NCBI GenBank assembly: GCA_039602395.1
Contig: JBCNJP010000007.1
Span: forward strand, 99,154,772 to 99,218,771
DNA length: 64,000 nucleotides
Direction of reading: 5' to 3'
Origin: Deinandra increscens subsp. villosa
Lineage: Eukaryota > Streptophyta > Magnoliopsida > Asterales > Asteraceae
Positions 44,072-55,022 of this stretch are shown piece after piece. The number at the start of each line of letters is the position of its first letter. Position 1 is the stretch's first letter. The notes beneath the pieces are model-generated. The model did no database searches and was not told where the DNA came from. It saw only the letters and a program-made list of their open reading frames with translations. The translations under genes were made by a program, and so were the position numbers.

Positions 44072-46641
44072 TGTGACATCCGGGAATTTCAAGGTTTACT
44101 TTCGTTAGACAAACTCCGTTAGTTACGTTATAAGTATTAACTTAGTAACTAATACTTAACTAGGCCGAATACGTCCACGTCCTTTGGTTGATCACCGAAC
44201 CCGCCCATATGTGTTATGTGTTCATTTATTGATGTCACTATGTGCAATGTGATTTAAATACATGATTTAGTACTATGAATAGCATGACAAATTGTAAATC
44301 CTTGATTATGTGGAAACTGACCACTTTTGGGTAACCAGCGAAACTACCGGGCGAAACTATAATGTCGCCCGGCAGCCTGTTGGTTCACTTGTGATCAGAG
44401 CCAGTTTCGCTTGGCCAGCGAAACTGCCAGCGAAACTAGGCCCTGATATATAATAACATAAAACCCTAGTTGCCTCATTTTGTTGCACCATTCTCTCCAA
44501 AACACACACACACACCTCTGGAAATCTGGTCAGTCGAGATTCACACCGAGCCATCGAGATCTCAGCCCCGAACCATCATCCATCAAGCTTGGAGATCGAA
44601 CCGTGAGTCCCAAAACCACCATTTCTATGTTTTCTATGTGTTTTCTCAAAAAGCATGCCTAGATCTCCATAGAATCACTTGATCTTCTGATATATTGCTT
44701 AGAGATGCTAGATCTACTATAAAGTTGATAACTTTACGTGTAAAACTGATCCATGATAGAGATTTGTGCCATTTTAGTCATTTTAGGGTTTTAAATGCAT
44801 TTTGGTGATTTGATGATGAATATGCATGAATAAGGTGTTAAAACTTGTTGTTTGATGTTGGTAAATGCCTATGTATGCTAAACAATGAATTGCATGAGGT
44901 ATAGAAGCTGTTAGGTTGATTTTTAGGCTGATCCGTATGTTTTTCGCGACCAGCGAAACTGTTGTGTTCTCTGGGCGAAACTGTCCAGCGAAACTATGCA
45001 TATCTTCAACCAGCGACACTATGCAGCGAAACTGCAGTGTCGCCGGGTAAACCAATCAGACCAGCTCGAGCGAATCTACTGAGCGAAATTCCCTGAACGA
45101 AAGTTCAAACCAGTTTCGGGCGAAACTAGGCTAGCGAAACTGTGCCAACAGTTTCGAGCGAAACTAGCCTAGCGAAACTGTGTCACCGGGCATTGCCTAG
45201 CGAAAGTGCTGCCCGTGTACATAGCGAAACTGCCTAGCGAAACTAGGCTAGCGAAACTGTGACCAGAATCTAAACTTGTGCAATTTGCTTGAATGTTATG
45301 CCATGACTACATGATTATACTATGATGATACATGCCTTGATTTCTGATGAATATGAACCCTTGTTTATGATCAACCATCGGTGTCGTGTGTCGATATGTC
45401 GTGTCTTAGCTTAACGTGCTATGTTATGGGCCATAGTGAACGTTGTTTGAAATAAATTAGACACAAGACTAATATATAAGACCTAAATGAATTATAGGTC
45501 TTCATTAAGAAATCAATTCAAGGATAATTAAGCAAGTCTAGCCGAGCAACCAAAGGTGAGTGTCACTAACCCGCAAGATACGATCCCGTTAGGGACGGAA
45601 AGAACAACTTAGAAACAATGCTGACAAAACTTACGAGTGCTGAGCACCGGACGAATAAAATCGACTGTTTTTCACCAAAGTGTTTATGGGAACACTTGGG
45701 GGAATCCAAGCCGCTGTTTACGAAAAATAAAACTGATAAATGATTTTTGGGTTCGAAGGAAACCCTAAGTGAAATGTTTTAATATGGCTAGCATAGGTTA
45801 AAGGCTTTAAACCAAATGATATCACATGATTTCTAAGGAATGTTTTGTTTAAATAAAAAAAAGTCCTCATAATTAATTGTGCCATTAATTCGTGGAAGCG
45901 AGGGGATGTTGGGTAGATCTACTGGAGTTTGACAAACTCCGCTCCGGGGCACTGGAGGTGCACGGGGAACAATATCAGCCTATTTGACACCGTGATCCCA
46001 AGAGGAGGACACGGGGGAGGCAAAAAGAGCAGTGACGAAAGTCCGCAAATAAAAATAAATGACGGTGGAACACCGCAAAATAAATAGTCAGCTTGGTACA
46101 ATCTTCCTTAGTGCATGAAACGACGGATTAGCTACCCGCGATATCGGTTGAGTTCTTTAATTCTTACAAGACTAAGCGCATATTAAATAATCGGTAATTG
46201 ACGTTTAAAAGCATCGTCTTTCATAAAACAAATATTACGTATGTATATGTTGACAAAGAAAATGATTATGAGACCGGGCCAATGCATGACAAGCCCACCG
46301 TGAACTCACCAGCCTTTTGGTTGACACTTGCGTGGTTTTAACTTTTGCAGATCGCTGAGGAGTATCCGGAGCAGGTTGACAAGGCACGAGAAAATGTTTA
46401 CTTTTATTTGAACTAACTTAGGAATTTATATAACAATTCATGTTTTGTAATTAAAGCACGCGGTTAGTGCTAAGATATTTATGTTTAAATTCCGCTGCGT
46501 AACTATTGAAACTGTTTTATTTATGAACATTTGGACTTTACTCTGATTCGTTTAGTATTTGTAACTAATGGTTGTGGTCCTGGTCTAGTCGCACCCCTTA
46601 ACGGTATAAACTCCGTTAGTGGTTGATTTGGGGGTGTGACA
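44072..46641 (+). repeat. 3' LTR of the Gypsy element
   Basis: 2,570 bp, nearly identical to 36176-38746. Differences seen: C/T near 44096, C/T near 45080, one G fewer in the G run near 46012, and AG/GA near 46388. It is followed by target duplication CGATG. Confidence 0.9.
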
Positions 46642-46713
46642 CGATGACTGCCTTCGTTTCGTGTTGGCTTAGCTCCGATGAGCATTTGTGTTCTATGGTT
46701 GGGATGGTCTTAC

Positions 46714-46878
46714 TGTTAACCGATATTATTTATGGATAATATTGGTACAGTTATTGTATTTTATTGTATAAATCTTGTATAGGTTTATTATTATTTAGGT
46801 TTCCTTATTTCTGTATTTTGTATAAATAGGGGTATTCATTCTAATGAAATCAAACATTAAGCTAATTGATATTCTACA
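46714..46878 (+). repeat. 5' LTR of the small Copia
   Basis: 165 bp from TGTTAACCGATATT to GATATTCTACA, with TATAAATA at 46821-46828. Primer-binding site TGGTATCATTGC follows directly at 46879. Confidence 0.85.
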
Positions 46879-46973
46879 TGGTATCATTGCTAACCCTAAC
46901 AGAGTGATTTCGATCCTCTGCACCCCATCGCCGCCGCCTTGATCTCGATCGGCCGGCTCCTCCCTCTGCCACC

Positions 46974-48260
46974 ATGAGCGACAAAGACACCCCTCCCCGT
47001 CCCAAAGACCAATCTATCCATCTTGCATACATTGTTTCCAACATAGTTCACAAAGTTCGTGTCCTTAAAGAGACTATCTATATGTTCCAACCACCTGGAT
47101 TCACGAGCTCCTCTCAGCCCAAACATGTTTGCAAATTAACAAAATCGCTTTATGGGCTCAAGCAAGCTCACAGGGCCTGGTTCCATCGGTTTGCAGGATA
47201 CATTACCAAGGGTGGTTTCAAAAGCAGTGCTAGCGACTCCTCTTTGTTCTTATACCGTCACGGCAACGAAATGGCCTACGTTCTCCTCTACGTAGACGAC
47301 ATTATCCTGACGGCTTCCACTACTACACTGCTAGAGCGCATGATCAAGCTCCTCTCATCGGAGTTTAAAATGTCCGACCTTGGAAGTCTTCATCATTTTC
47401 TGGGCATACGGGTTGACAAAAGCAACGGTGGCCTATTTTTATCTCAATCCCAGTATGCCTTGGACATCCTTTCACGCGCCAATATGTCTAACTGCAAACC
47501 GTCATCTACACCTGTGGAGACCGGCTCCAAGCTAGAAGCCGCCTCTAGACCATCGTTCAGCGATGGTCCCCTTTACCACAATCTGGTTGGCGCTCTTCAA
47601 TACCTCACTATCACCAGACCAGACATAATTACCTACGCGGTTCAACAGGTTTGTTTGTTTATGCATGATCCTCGTGAGCCTCACTTTCAGTTTTTAAAGA
47701 GGTCCATGCGCTACATCCGTGGCACTATCTCGTTCGGACTTCACCTCGCCCCATCTCGTTCCATGCACCTGACTGCTTACTATGATGCTGACTGGGTTGG
47801 TTGTCCGGACTCCCGTCGCTCGACTTCCGGGTATTGTGTTTATTTGGGTGACAATCTTATTTCCTGGTCGTCGAAACGTCAACCCGCTATTTCTCGATCT
47901 AGTGCGGAGGCGGAATACCGCGGTGTGGCAAATGCCGTTGCCGAGACTTCCTGGATCCGTAACCTACTTCTTGAGCTTCACGTCCCTGTTCGTCGGGCTA
48001 CTCTGGCTTATTGTGACAACGTTAGTGCCGTTTATTTGTCTGAGAACCCGGTTCAACACCAACGCACCAAGCACGTGGAGCTGGATATTCATTTTGTTCG
48101 TGAAAAGGTTCGTCTAGGTCAAGTCAAAGTTTTACATGTCCCCGCCGAATATCAGTATGCGGATATCTTCACCAAAGGGTTGCCGAAGCATTTGTTCACT
48201 CGTTTTCGATCCAATTTATGCCTTCATCAACCTCCGGCTCAAATTGCGGGGGGCTGTTAA
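46974..48260 (+). CDS. Gag-start/RT/RNase H fusion ORF of the small Copia
   Basis: 428 codons without a stop. The ATG sits in a strong context (GCCACCATG). Residues 1 to ~30 look like the gag N terminus (KDQSIHLAYIVSNIVHKV). At ~32 the sequence jumps into mid-RT (KETIYMFQPPGF, SLYGLKQAHRAWFHRF), keeping frame. The RT active site YVDDIIL is at ~106. RNase H has YDADWVGC (~268), SRSSAEAEYRGVANAVAE and HVELDIHFVREK. The N-terminal half of the RT fingers is missing, so polymerase activity is unlikely; RNase H could fold. The open frame despite ~4% LTR divergence is notable but may be chance. Confidence 0.75.
   Translation: MSDKDTPPRPKDQSIHLAYIVSNIVHKVRVLKETIYMFQPPGFTSSSQPKHVCKLTKSLYGLKQAHRAWFHRFAGYITKGGFKSSASDSSLFLYRHGNEMAYVLLYVDDIILTASTTTLLERMIKLLSSEFKMSDLGSLHHFLGIRVDKSNGGLFLSQSQYALDILSRANMSNCKPSSTPVETGSKLEAASRPSFSDGPLYHNLVGALQYLTITRPDIITYAVQQVCLFMHDPREPHFQFLKRSMRYIRGTISFGLHLAPSRSMHLTAYYDADWVGCPDSRRSTSGYCVYLGDNLISWSSKRQPAISRSSAEAEYRGVANAVAETSWIRNLLLELHVPVRRATLAYCDNVSAVYLSENPVQHQRTKHVELDIHFVREKVRLGQVKVLHVPAEYQYADIFTKGLPKHLFTRFRSNLCLHQPPAQIAGGC
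48243..48254 (+). promoter_or_regulatory. Polypurine tract of the small Copia
   Basis: A G-rich run (GCGGGGGGC) directly precedes the 3' LTR and overlaps the end of the ORF. Confidence 0.7.
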
Positions 48261-48418
48261 CCGATATTATTTATGGATAATATTGCTACAGTTATTGTAT
48301 TTCATTGTACAAATCTTGTATATGTTATTATTATTTAGGTTTCTTTATTTCTGTATTTTGTATAATTAGGGGTATTCATTCTAATGAAATCAAGCATTAA
48401 GCTAATTGATATTCTACA
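48255..48418 (+). repeat. 3' LTR of the small Copia
   Basis: 164 bp partner of 46714-46878, ending GATATTCTACA and followed by target duplication CTTAC. Confidence 0.85.
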
Positions 48419-48560
48419 CTTACCACTAGATCTGAGCTTAGTGTTCTAATGAGAAATTAGGTTCTTGCACCGGTTGAGCTACGGTAAGCATTTGTGTTCT
48501 ATGTTGTGATTGATGGCCTTGGTGTGGGTGTGACGGTTTAGTCACGGCGAGGCAATGGTC

Positions 48561-49723
48561 GTCTTCTTTTTGCAGCTGATGCACCCGCCAGTATATCACA
48601 TACGTAAATCTGAGTTTTTTTTTCACCGATGGACAGATATTACTAATATGAATTCAGATTTATGTTTCGGAATTAGTTTTTGTTTGGGGTATTACTCTGA
48701 GTTGTCCCTTGAACGTTATTCTCAGGCTTCCCCTTTTGATTTGTCCCTTATTTTATTTTTTTATTTTTTTTATGATCATTGAAGCATTGAGAGTATATAA
48801 TTTTCATATTATGTTTTGGCGTGGTAATTATTTTTATAGCCATTGCAATATGCATTTCGGCTGTTGTAACTCTTTATTACTGATATGTGTTTTTTTATGT
48901 GATTTATTACTTTTATCGGATGCCGTTGGTCTTTTATTTGTTACTGATCTTTATTGTGTTCACTTGTTGCTTTAATCGGTTGTTGTTGGTCTTTTATGTG
49001 TTACGGATCTATCTTTGTATTACTGATCTAAAAATTGTATGTTAGAGATTGTGGTTGGTACCAAAAATGAAGAGTAGCATATGTGAGTGCCAACTGACCT
49101 TACCTTTTATACATTTATATGATATTGAAACATGTGGTTGTCTTTCCTTTAAACTGAATGCAAATAGTTGTAATGATCTAAGAATAATGGTAACACCATT
49201 ATCAGAGTAACTATGGTAGGTAGATTTTCCAGGTATTTGTTAAACCATCTGACCGAAGATCATGGTTACTTTAAAAGGGAAGGAGAATTTTAGTATGCGG
49301 TTAGATACTTATATCTAGGGTAACCATTGGTTTCAAACGTGTAGCCTACTAAGTTATACTTATATACCAATGTACAAATAAATCCTCAAAATAATTGTAT
49401 ATTTTGGTAATCAAGAAAAACAAAGTTTTTTTTTTTAATAGTAATTTTGGATTAGTGTAGCCCCAAGTCCCCAACTCATCATCTTCATTCCTTGAGTACA
49501 AAAAATGAGACCAACCTCATGAGAAAACTCACTATAGGTGAAAACCCATCAGCCCAACCTAAAACCCTTTTTTTCTCAAATGATACTTGAACCTAAAACC
49601 TCCTTATTGCTTCACCTTAGCCACGTAGATGGAAGATCATTGGCAAGGTATTTAAATTAGTAATATATAGAATTGTATAGCAAAACATCGAGAAAAAGTC
49701 TAAAGTTATGGAATAGTTATATT
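48561..49723. other. AT-rich intergenic DNA
   Basis: T-rich, with no supported gene. Short plus-strand frames here are hydrophobic read-through of T-rich sequence. No LTR or TIR ends were identified. Confidence 0.5.
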
Positions 49724-51857
49724 AAGGGGTTTTTACATATATCTCCTTGCTAAGATACTTTATTACATATTTACCCAACCATAAATTTTTATTACATATA
49801 TCCCCTTCTCCCAATAAAATTACCCATATATCCTTCTAATTTTTAGGACAAAATAAAGTTACGTTAATCTGAAACATCGAACGAGTCTTCCTTCTCTAAA
49901 AAGTCTGGTTTCTTCAACCTAGCGACGACACTTCTTTCTCCACCTCTTGACGGCGACCTTGGACGGCAACCGTAGTATTTAATCCGATTTACTCCTCCAA
50001 TCTTCAAGGTGATTCTAACCCTAATCACTTCTTCTTTCAAATAAGTTTTTCTTTTCTTTTTTACGGCGACCGAATTCGTAAAGTAATCCGATTTGCGGCT
50101 CCTTCTCGTTTCTCGAATCTCCACTTTCTCTTTATATTTTTTTTGTTTCTTTGTTTGATAAAGTTAATGAAGATGCACGTACTACCGATTTTATGTATCT
50201 ATTTTATGGTGTGTGGCAAGGAAAATTAAGAGTTGAAAAAAGCCATGTAGATGCACTACCTGATTTTGTTTTAACATTACTTCTAGGTTCTTGTTTCAAA
50301 AACCATTTAGATAAAAAAATCCACATAAAGTCAATGTCAAAACCCAGTGATATGCTTTGGTTCTTGTTTCAACAGTAGGTTTGGTTAACATCCAGATTTC
50401 TTCTTTTATTTGTTCTATATTTTTTGTTTTGGTTTTGGTTAACATCCAGATTTCTTATTTTTTTCTTCTATATTTTTTGTTTTGGTTTTGGTTAACATTC
50501 AGATTTGTTATAGCTTTGTTTTAACTCCTATTAATGAATTCTATATGTAATTTGGCACTTTGTATTTTTCATATTTAATTGTTTAAGACGTGGTAAATTT
50601 TTAGCACTTTGTATTTTAATATGCACTTGTTTAAGACACTCGCCAATTATGGTGATTTTGTTTTGAAATGAAATCTTGAATTTGTAATTTTTTTAGAGAT
50701 GTTTTTCAAGTCATTTAATAAGTTGATTTTAGTGAGATTTATAAATATGTAATGTAGAAGGTGAAATATGTAATTTATGTTTTTTCTTAGACAAATATGT
50801 GATTAATGAAATTAGAATGTGAAAATGTAAATATCTATCTATATCTATCTATATATATATAATAATATATATATATGAAAAGATTGGATGCCACATGGCA
50901 TCACCACAACAATCCATTTTGTGGTTTTCCCGCTCAAATTTTTTCCAATAAATGAAATTTGACTTTCATAATATACTTATGATTATTCAAAAATAGAAAG
51001 AGTCTAATTACAAACTGTATAATTACGTCTTTAATTATATTCTAAAAAAATCAATTTTAAATCCAATGAGCCTTAAATATTGTAATTTCAAACAACTAAA
51101 TTAATTCTTATGAATTTTTAATAGAGATATTATCGTTATAATTGCATTCTTAATTTTATTATTTTTTACAAACAATTATTTCTTAAATAAATATAACAAT
51201 ATAATTAATATCAATAATTTTTTTATTGTTTAGCTATACAAATTCCCAAATATATGTATCATAAGGGTGTCCTTGAGTGGTGCTTATGACTACTCTTAGA
51301 TTATTCATGCACGATTATAATCAAATGGTTTTGTTTTTGTGTTTGTTTTTATAATTGAAGAAGGGTATGATAAAAACTTTAATTTTCTCTTAAGTTTTAG
51401 AGATTATACTAATGTTTATATCATTTTTATATTTTACTAGGAAGTAAAAGTGACTCATTGTAGAAGAACCATTGAAACTTTTAACTGGATATTTCTAATA
51501 AAAAAAATTCTTAGATGATATAAAGAATCATTAGTACATTTTAGTTTTGATTTTTGTAAATACTGTCGTACGATGCACGAGTTTCAATTATCGAATTACA
51601 TTTATTATAATATTTAAATTGTTGGATTTATTTTTTTGTTTTTATATATAAATATGTAATTGATCATATTAGAAGGAAAATATGTAAACACTCATTAAGG
51701 GTATAATAGTCATTTATTAAGTTTTTTTAAATGAATTGGGTAAATATGTAATATATATGGTTTAGGAAGGGGATATATGTAATTAAGGTTTAGGCTTGGA
51801 TATATATGTAATAAAATGACTTAGGAAGGGTAAGGGTATATATGTAAAAGCCCCTTA
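49724..51857. mobile_element. TIR element of uncertain superfamily
   Basis: The left end AAGGGGTTTTTACATATAT and the right end (reverse complement AAGGGGCTTTTACATATATA) are inverted, and similarity continues for ~60 bp (ATTACATAT repeats). ATT occurs on both flanks, too short to prove a duplication. Inside are a C/T-rich leader-like segment (49890-50140) and a short frame (50151-50378, FMYLFYGVWQGKLRVEKSHV) that I do not recognise. No transposase was seen. A MULE-like or other non-autonomous element is possible. Confidence 0.45.
50836..51600 (+). mobile_element. Possible Helitron-like insertion inside the TIR element
   Basis: The start TCTATCTATATATATATAA, followed by GAAAAGATTGGATGCCAC, resembles 5' ends of small plant Helitrons. 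A weak hairpin (CGTACGATGCACG) lies near 51570. A clear CTRR end followed by T was not found, so limits and identity are tentative. Confidence 0.25.
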
Positions 51858-52500
51858 TTAAAAAGTAGTCGGAAGTATACCAAAAGTAGTGAGAAAATGC
51901 TCACTTTCACATCTAACTCTTTCTTTTTACGAATTGAAAAGTAGTCGGGAGTATACCAGAAATATTCCGTATATATATATATTCTTAATTTTTAATTCTT
52001 TAAAGATAATTCTCATAAACGTTTCTGTTTTATTTCTTTAAAAAGATACTTTTAAATAAAAAACCTTTTTTATCCAATAAGGATATAAGTGAGAAAATGA
52101 AGTTTTTAAAAATAATAACTTCAGCAATGGTTGAGGACGAAAATTTTAAAAAAAATTAATCCTATAAATACTAACAAACTTATTTCCTTTCACATATCTA
52201 TTCTAACTTCAAAATGTTCTTCTACAAACGTTAATCAAACTCACCCTTTCAACCCATAACGGACTCTGGCTGAAAATATTTCATTGGCTTGAGCTCTATC
52301 GACACATCTAAGGATAAGCAATCTAGATCGACGCATCGAGTAGACGAGTGGGCAAAAGTGGTTAAATTTTTAATGGGTTTTGTATATCTTGACAAATTAG
52401 ATTTAATTTGAGAGAAACCTTGATGATTGGAGAAACAAAGAAAGAATGGAAGAAAATGAGGAACCAAGATAATTAATCTTAAAAATACTGGCACTTAACT
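51858..52500. other. AT-rich DNA upstream of the G3BP-like pseudogene
   Basis: No exon for the missing first half of the NTF2 domain was found here. A repeated phrase AAAAGTAGTCGG(A/G)AGTATACCA occurs at ~51861 and ~51938. Nothing else is supported. Confidence 0.4.
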
Positions 52501-55021
52501 ATGGCCACTCTAGGGAATTAGGGAGGAAGTCAGATCAGTTGACTCACAAGAATCATTGAACTATGGAGTCAATATTCTAGTCACTGGATACTTGACTAGA
52601 AAGGATTATATTTCACAGAATTTTGTACAATCTTTCTTCCTTGCACCTCAAGAAAAAGGCTACTTTGTGTCAAATGACATGTTCCGTTTCGTTGAGAATG
52701 CTAATCATCATGAAGAAGATCATGCTCCCTCCTAACGTGTGTCGTTTTGTGGAATTAGGAGAGGTATTGAAGGTGGGAAGATGGCCAGGCTGTCAAATGG
52801 GTCAAAACACTGTGTCCTGACCTGGAAGCTGTATGCTAAAAAGATGAATTTTGGTTGACTTTCAACCCGGTTGACCTGCTCAATCCATTCAAGTTTGTTT
52901 GTTTGACCCATTAAGATAAAACAAACCCGTTTATTAGATGATGAATATACAATGCATATGGATTATATCTGAATAAGTGAGAAGAAATGTGCATAATGTT
53001 TTGTATGACATTTTTATGCATTGCATCTGAACAATGATCACATTAACAGAAATTTATGATATATGTTTAAGGTAATGGATATGAGTTGTCAGAATGGTGT
53101 GACCTTTTCATTTCCGGCACCTGCACTCAGAAAACCTTAACCAAGGAAACCGAAACAATATTTGAATAATGCTCACATAATTACTGTAGCTGCTGAACCA
53201 GTTGCATCCAATGTTAATGCTGTTGAAAATGGAATTCATGAGGAAGAAGGTATGCTGAGATTAGTCTTTTGAAATCTGATACTGTAACATCTCGATTCAT
53301 GATAAATTTTTATTTTTTTTCATTTCATACTTTTAGTAGTAATAGTTATAGTTTCATTCAGTGCTTCCTTCTCTACTCATGCAAATTTGCCTTTAATTAT
53401 TTTTCTTTTTCGCCGGCTAAAGGTTACTCTGTGTATATCAAGGGTCTACCGGCGGTGACTCCTACACATGCATTGCTGGAGGAGGAATTCATAAAGTTTG
53501 GACCTATCAAACCCAAGGTTGTAGAAATCGCTTGGCGGTAGCTCGACGGTCGACTGGTGTTAAGCGATTAAACGGATTAATCGTGATTAATCAGCGATTA
53601 ATCGGAGACCCTAAATTATTACAAATATATATATAAATCAACCTAAAACTATATATATAAACATTTACATATTCCAACATGTCAATATCTTGGTATAGTT
53701 AATAAGTAAATAAGTAAATAACAATAAAAAGTAATAAATTAGTATTTATATAAACGTTTAAGTAAAAAAAATACAATAATAAAGTCGAATATGTTCAATA
53801 ATCCCAAAAAACAAACATATTTAAGTCAAATCTACAATATTAAAGTCAAAAAATACAATTTTTTAAGTTTTGCATTTTTTAATTATTAAAGTTGGCTAAC
53901 CGTCAAGGCCGCCAAGACCGCTAAGGACCGCCAAGGACCGATGTTGACCGGCGTTGACCAGCTGACCGTTAAACCATTAATCGTAGACGGTGAGGTGCCG
54001 CTAAGCGATTAATCATTGATTAATCACCGATTAATTGCGATTTCTGCAACATTGATCAAACCTAATGGTATTCAATGGGTGCATATTAACTCATTTCTCT
54101 TTTGTATTTCTTTTTATTTATTATTCCCTGTTTGTTCTCACTAGAAACTCATATAGCAACTACAGGGATTTTCTTTTGGTTTTGTCGAATTTGAGGTCCC
54201 TGAATCCTAATGCGGTTCTAAAGGCAATCCAGGTATGTATGATTTATTATTTTTCATGTTTTTAAATGGAGATATAAGTTCAACTGGTGTATGCTTTATT
54301 TGTTTGTGATTATTACATTTACCCGGTGGCCGTTTAGTTTGTACTAAACCGACAGAACGGAGAAGTTGGGTCAGATTAAAATGTGTCTTTTAAGAAAAGA
54401 AGTGTCATTTGATGGTGTCAAAATGGCTTGCTTCTTTTTAATTTTCTCTGTTGTGATGATTCATTTAATGGAATTTGACATGTCTTTTTTTTTTTGTCTT
54501 TTTTATGTTCAGCTTCTTCACCAATCACAATCAATGGTAAAATTGCCGTCTTTGAAGAGAAGCGATCTACGAACTCTAGAGGTATGTTTTTAGATGTTAA
54601 ACAACTTCCGTCTTTTATCTGTTGAAATATATGCTTAAAATAAAAATATTTTACCCAATAAAAGGGTCTTATTTCTTATCTTGCCTATATTTTTGTCTCC
54701 TCAATACATGAAATATCTTATGATATTACCTTAATTGTTATTCGTCTGTTTTTTATAGGAAACCGGGACGGTTTTGTAGGTGGAAGGGAACCTGGGTTCA
54801 GGAACAATGACATGGGAAGTCGTGGAAACTATGGTGGCAGCAGGGGTTACAATCGAGGCGGTGATTTTGGCGGCGGCAGGAAAGATTAGGGTAACAGAGG
54901 TGGTGGGAGCCGTGGAGGACCAGCTTCAAACCATGGTGGCGATGGATATCAAAGAGACAACAACGGTCGTGTGAATCCTAGAGTGGATGTTAATGGAACC
55001 ACCAGAACTACAGCACAGTGA
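52501..55021 (+). pseudogene. G3BP-like NTF2/RRM protein gene, broken
   Basis: Members of this family carry an NTF2 dimer domain, an RRM and an RGG tail; they bind RNA and join stress granules. Recognisable pieces, in order: the second half of NTF2 (52560-52740; NYGVNILVTGYLTRKDYISQ, FFLAPQEKGYFVSNDMFRFV), an acidic linker (53165-53250; VAAEPVASNVNAVENGIHEE), the RRM start (53420-53513; GYSVYIKGLPAVTP, EEEFIKFGPIKP), the RRM middle (54150-54233; QGFSFGFVEFEVPES), the RRM end (54512-54583; SSPITINGKIAVFEEKRSTN) and the RGG-type tail (54760-55021; GNYGGSRGYNRGGDFGGG). Splice-like AG and GT flank several pieces. Damage: first half of NTF2 missing, stop after the NTF2 part, a MITE in the RRM exon, a one-base frameshift near 54208, and a TAG in the tail near 54888. 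Confidence 0.8.
53514..54054. mobile_element. hAT-like MITE inside the RRM exon
   Basis: 541 bp with inverted ends CAAGGTTGTAGAAATCGC and CAATGTTGCAGAAATCGC. A perfect 8 bp target duplication ATCAAACC lies at 53506-53513 and 54055-54062. The subterminal parts repeat GCGATTAATC/GATTAATCGC words in both orientations. The 8 bp duplication fits hAT. It has no coding capacity. Without the element and one duplication, the exon reads through IKP into NGIQ, the expected RRM sequence, which confirms the borders. Confidence 0.85.
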
Positions 55022-55022
55022 G

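Larger units (their letters stand above)
36176..46641 (+). mobile_element. Nearly intact young Gypsy (chromovirus/Tekay-like) retrotransposon
   Basis: The element is 10,466 bp: LTR 36176-38746, primer-binding site, gag-pol 39299-43924, polypurine tract, LTR 44072-46641. A perfect 5 bp target duplication CGATG lies at 36171-36175 and 46642-46646. The LTRs differ by about four substitutions and one single-base indel in ~2,570 bp by eye, so insertion is very recent. A single in-frame TAG (41285-41287) interrupts an otherwise open gag-pol. A chromodomain-like C terminus places it with chromoviruses; Tekay/Del is my best guess for lineage. Confidence 0.9.
46714..48418 (+). mobile_element. Copia (Ale/Retrofit-like) internal-deletion derivative
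   Basis: 1,705 bp with short LTRs (46714-46878 and 48255-48418), a perfect 5 bp target duplication CTTAC (46709-46713, 48419-48423), a tRNA-Met-type primer-binding site and a G-rich polypurine tract. Only ~1.3 kb of coding sequence lies between. Short LTRs of ~165 bp and RNase H sequence suggest the Ale/Retrofit lineage. The LTRs differ at about seven sites plus one indel (~4%). Protease, integrase and most of gag are gone, but the ends needed for retrotransposition in trans remain. Confidence 0.85.
36010..48560. repeat. Diverged ~90-100 bp minisatellite, split by two retrotransposons
   Basis: Four units beginning TAGCTCTGATGAGCATTTGTG or variants start near 36010, 36098, 46671 and 48477. 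With the Gypsy and Copia insertions and their duplications removed, spacings are about 88, 102 and 96 bp. The units share GGTCTTGGTGTGGGTGTG and GGTTTAGTCATGGCGAGG. No other coding or regulatory content was seen in the host sequence. Confidence 0.6.

Noticed and set aside
46974..48260. Treating the 428-codon ORF as a domesticated host gene
   Set aside because: LTRs, target duplication, primer-binding site and polypurine tract show that it is still a transposon; domestication would need evidence of constraint.
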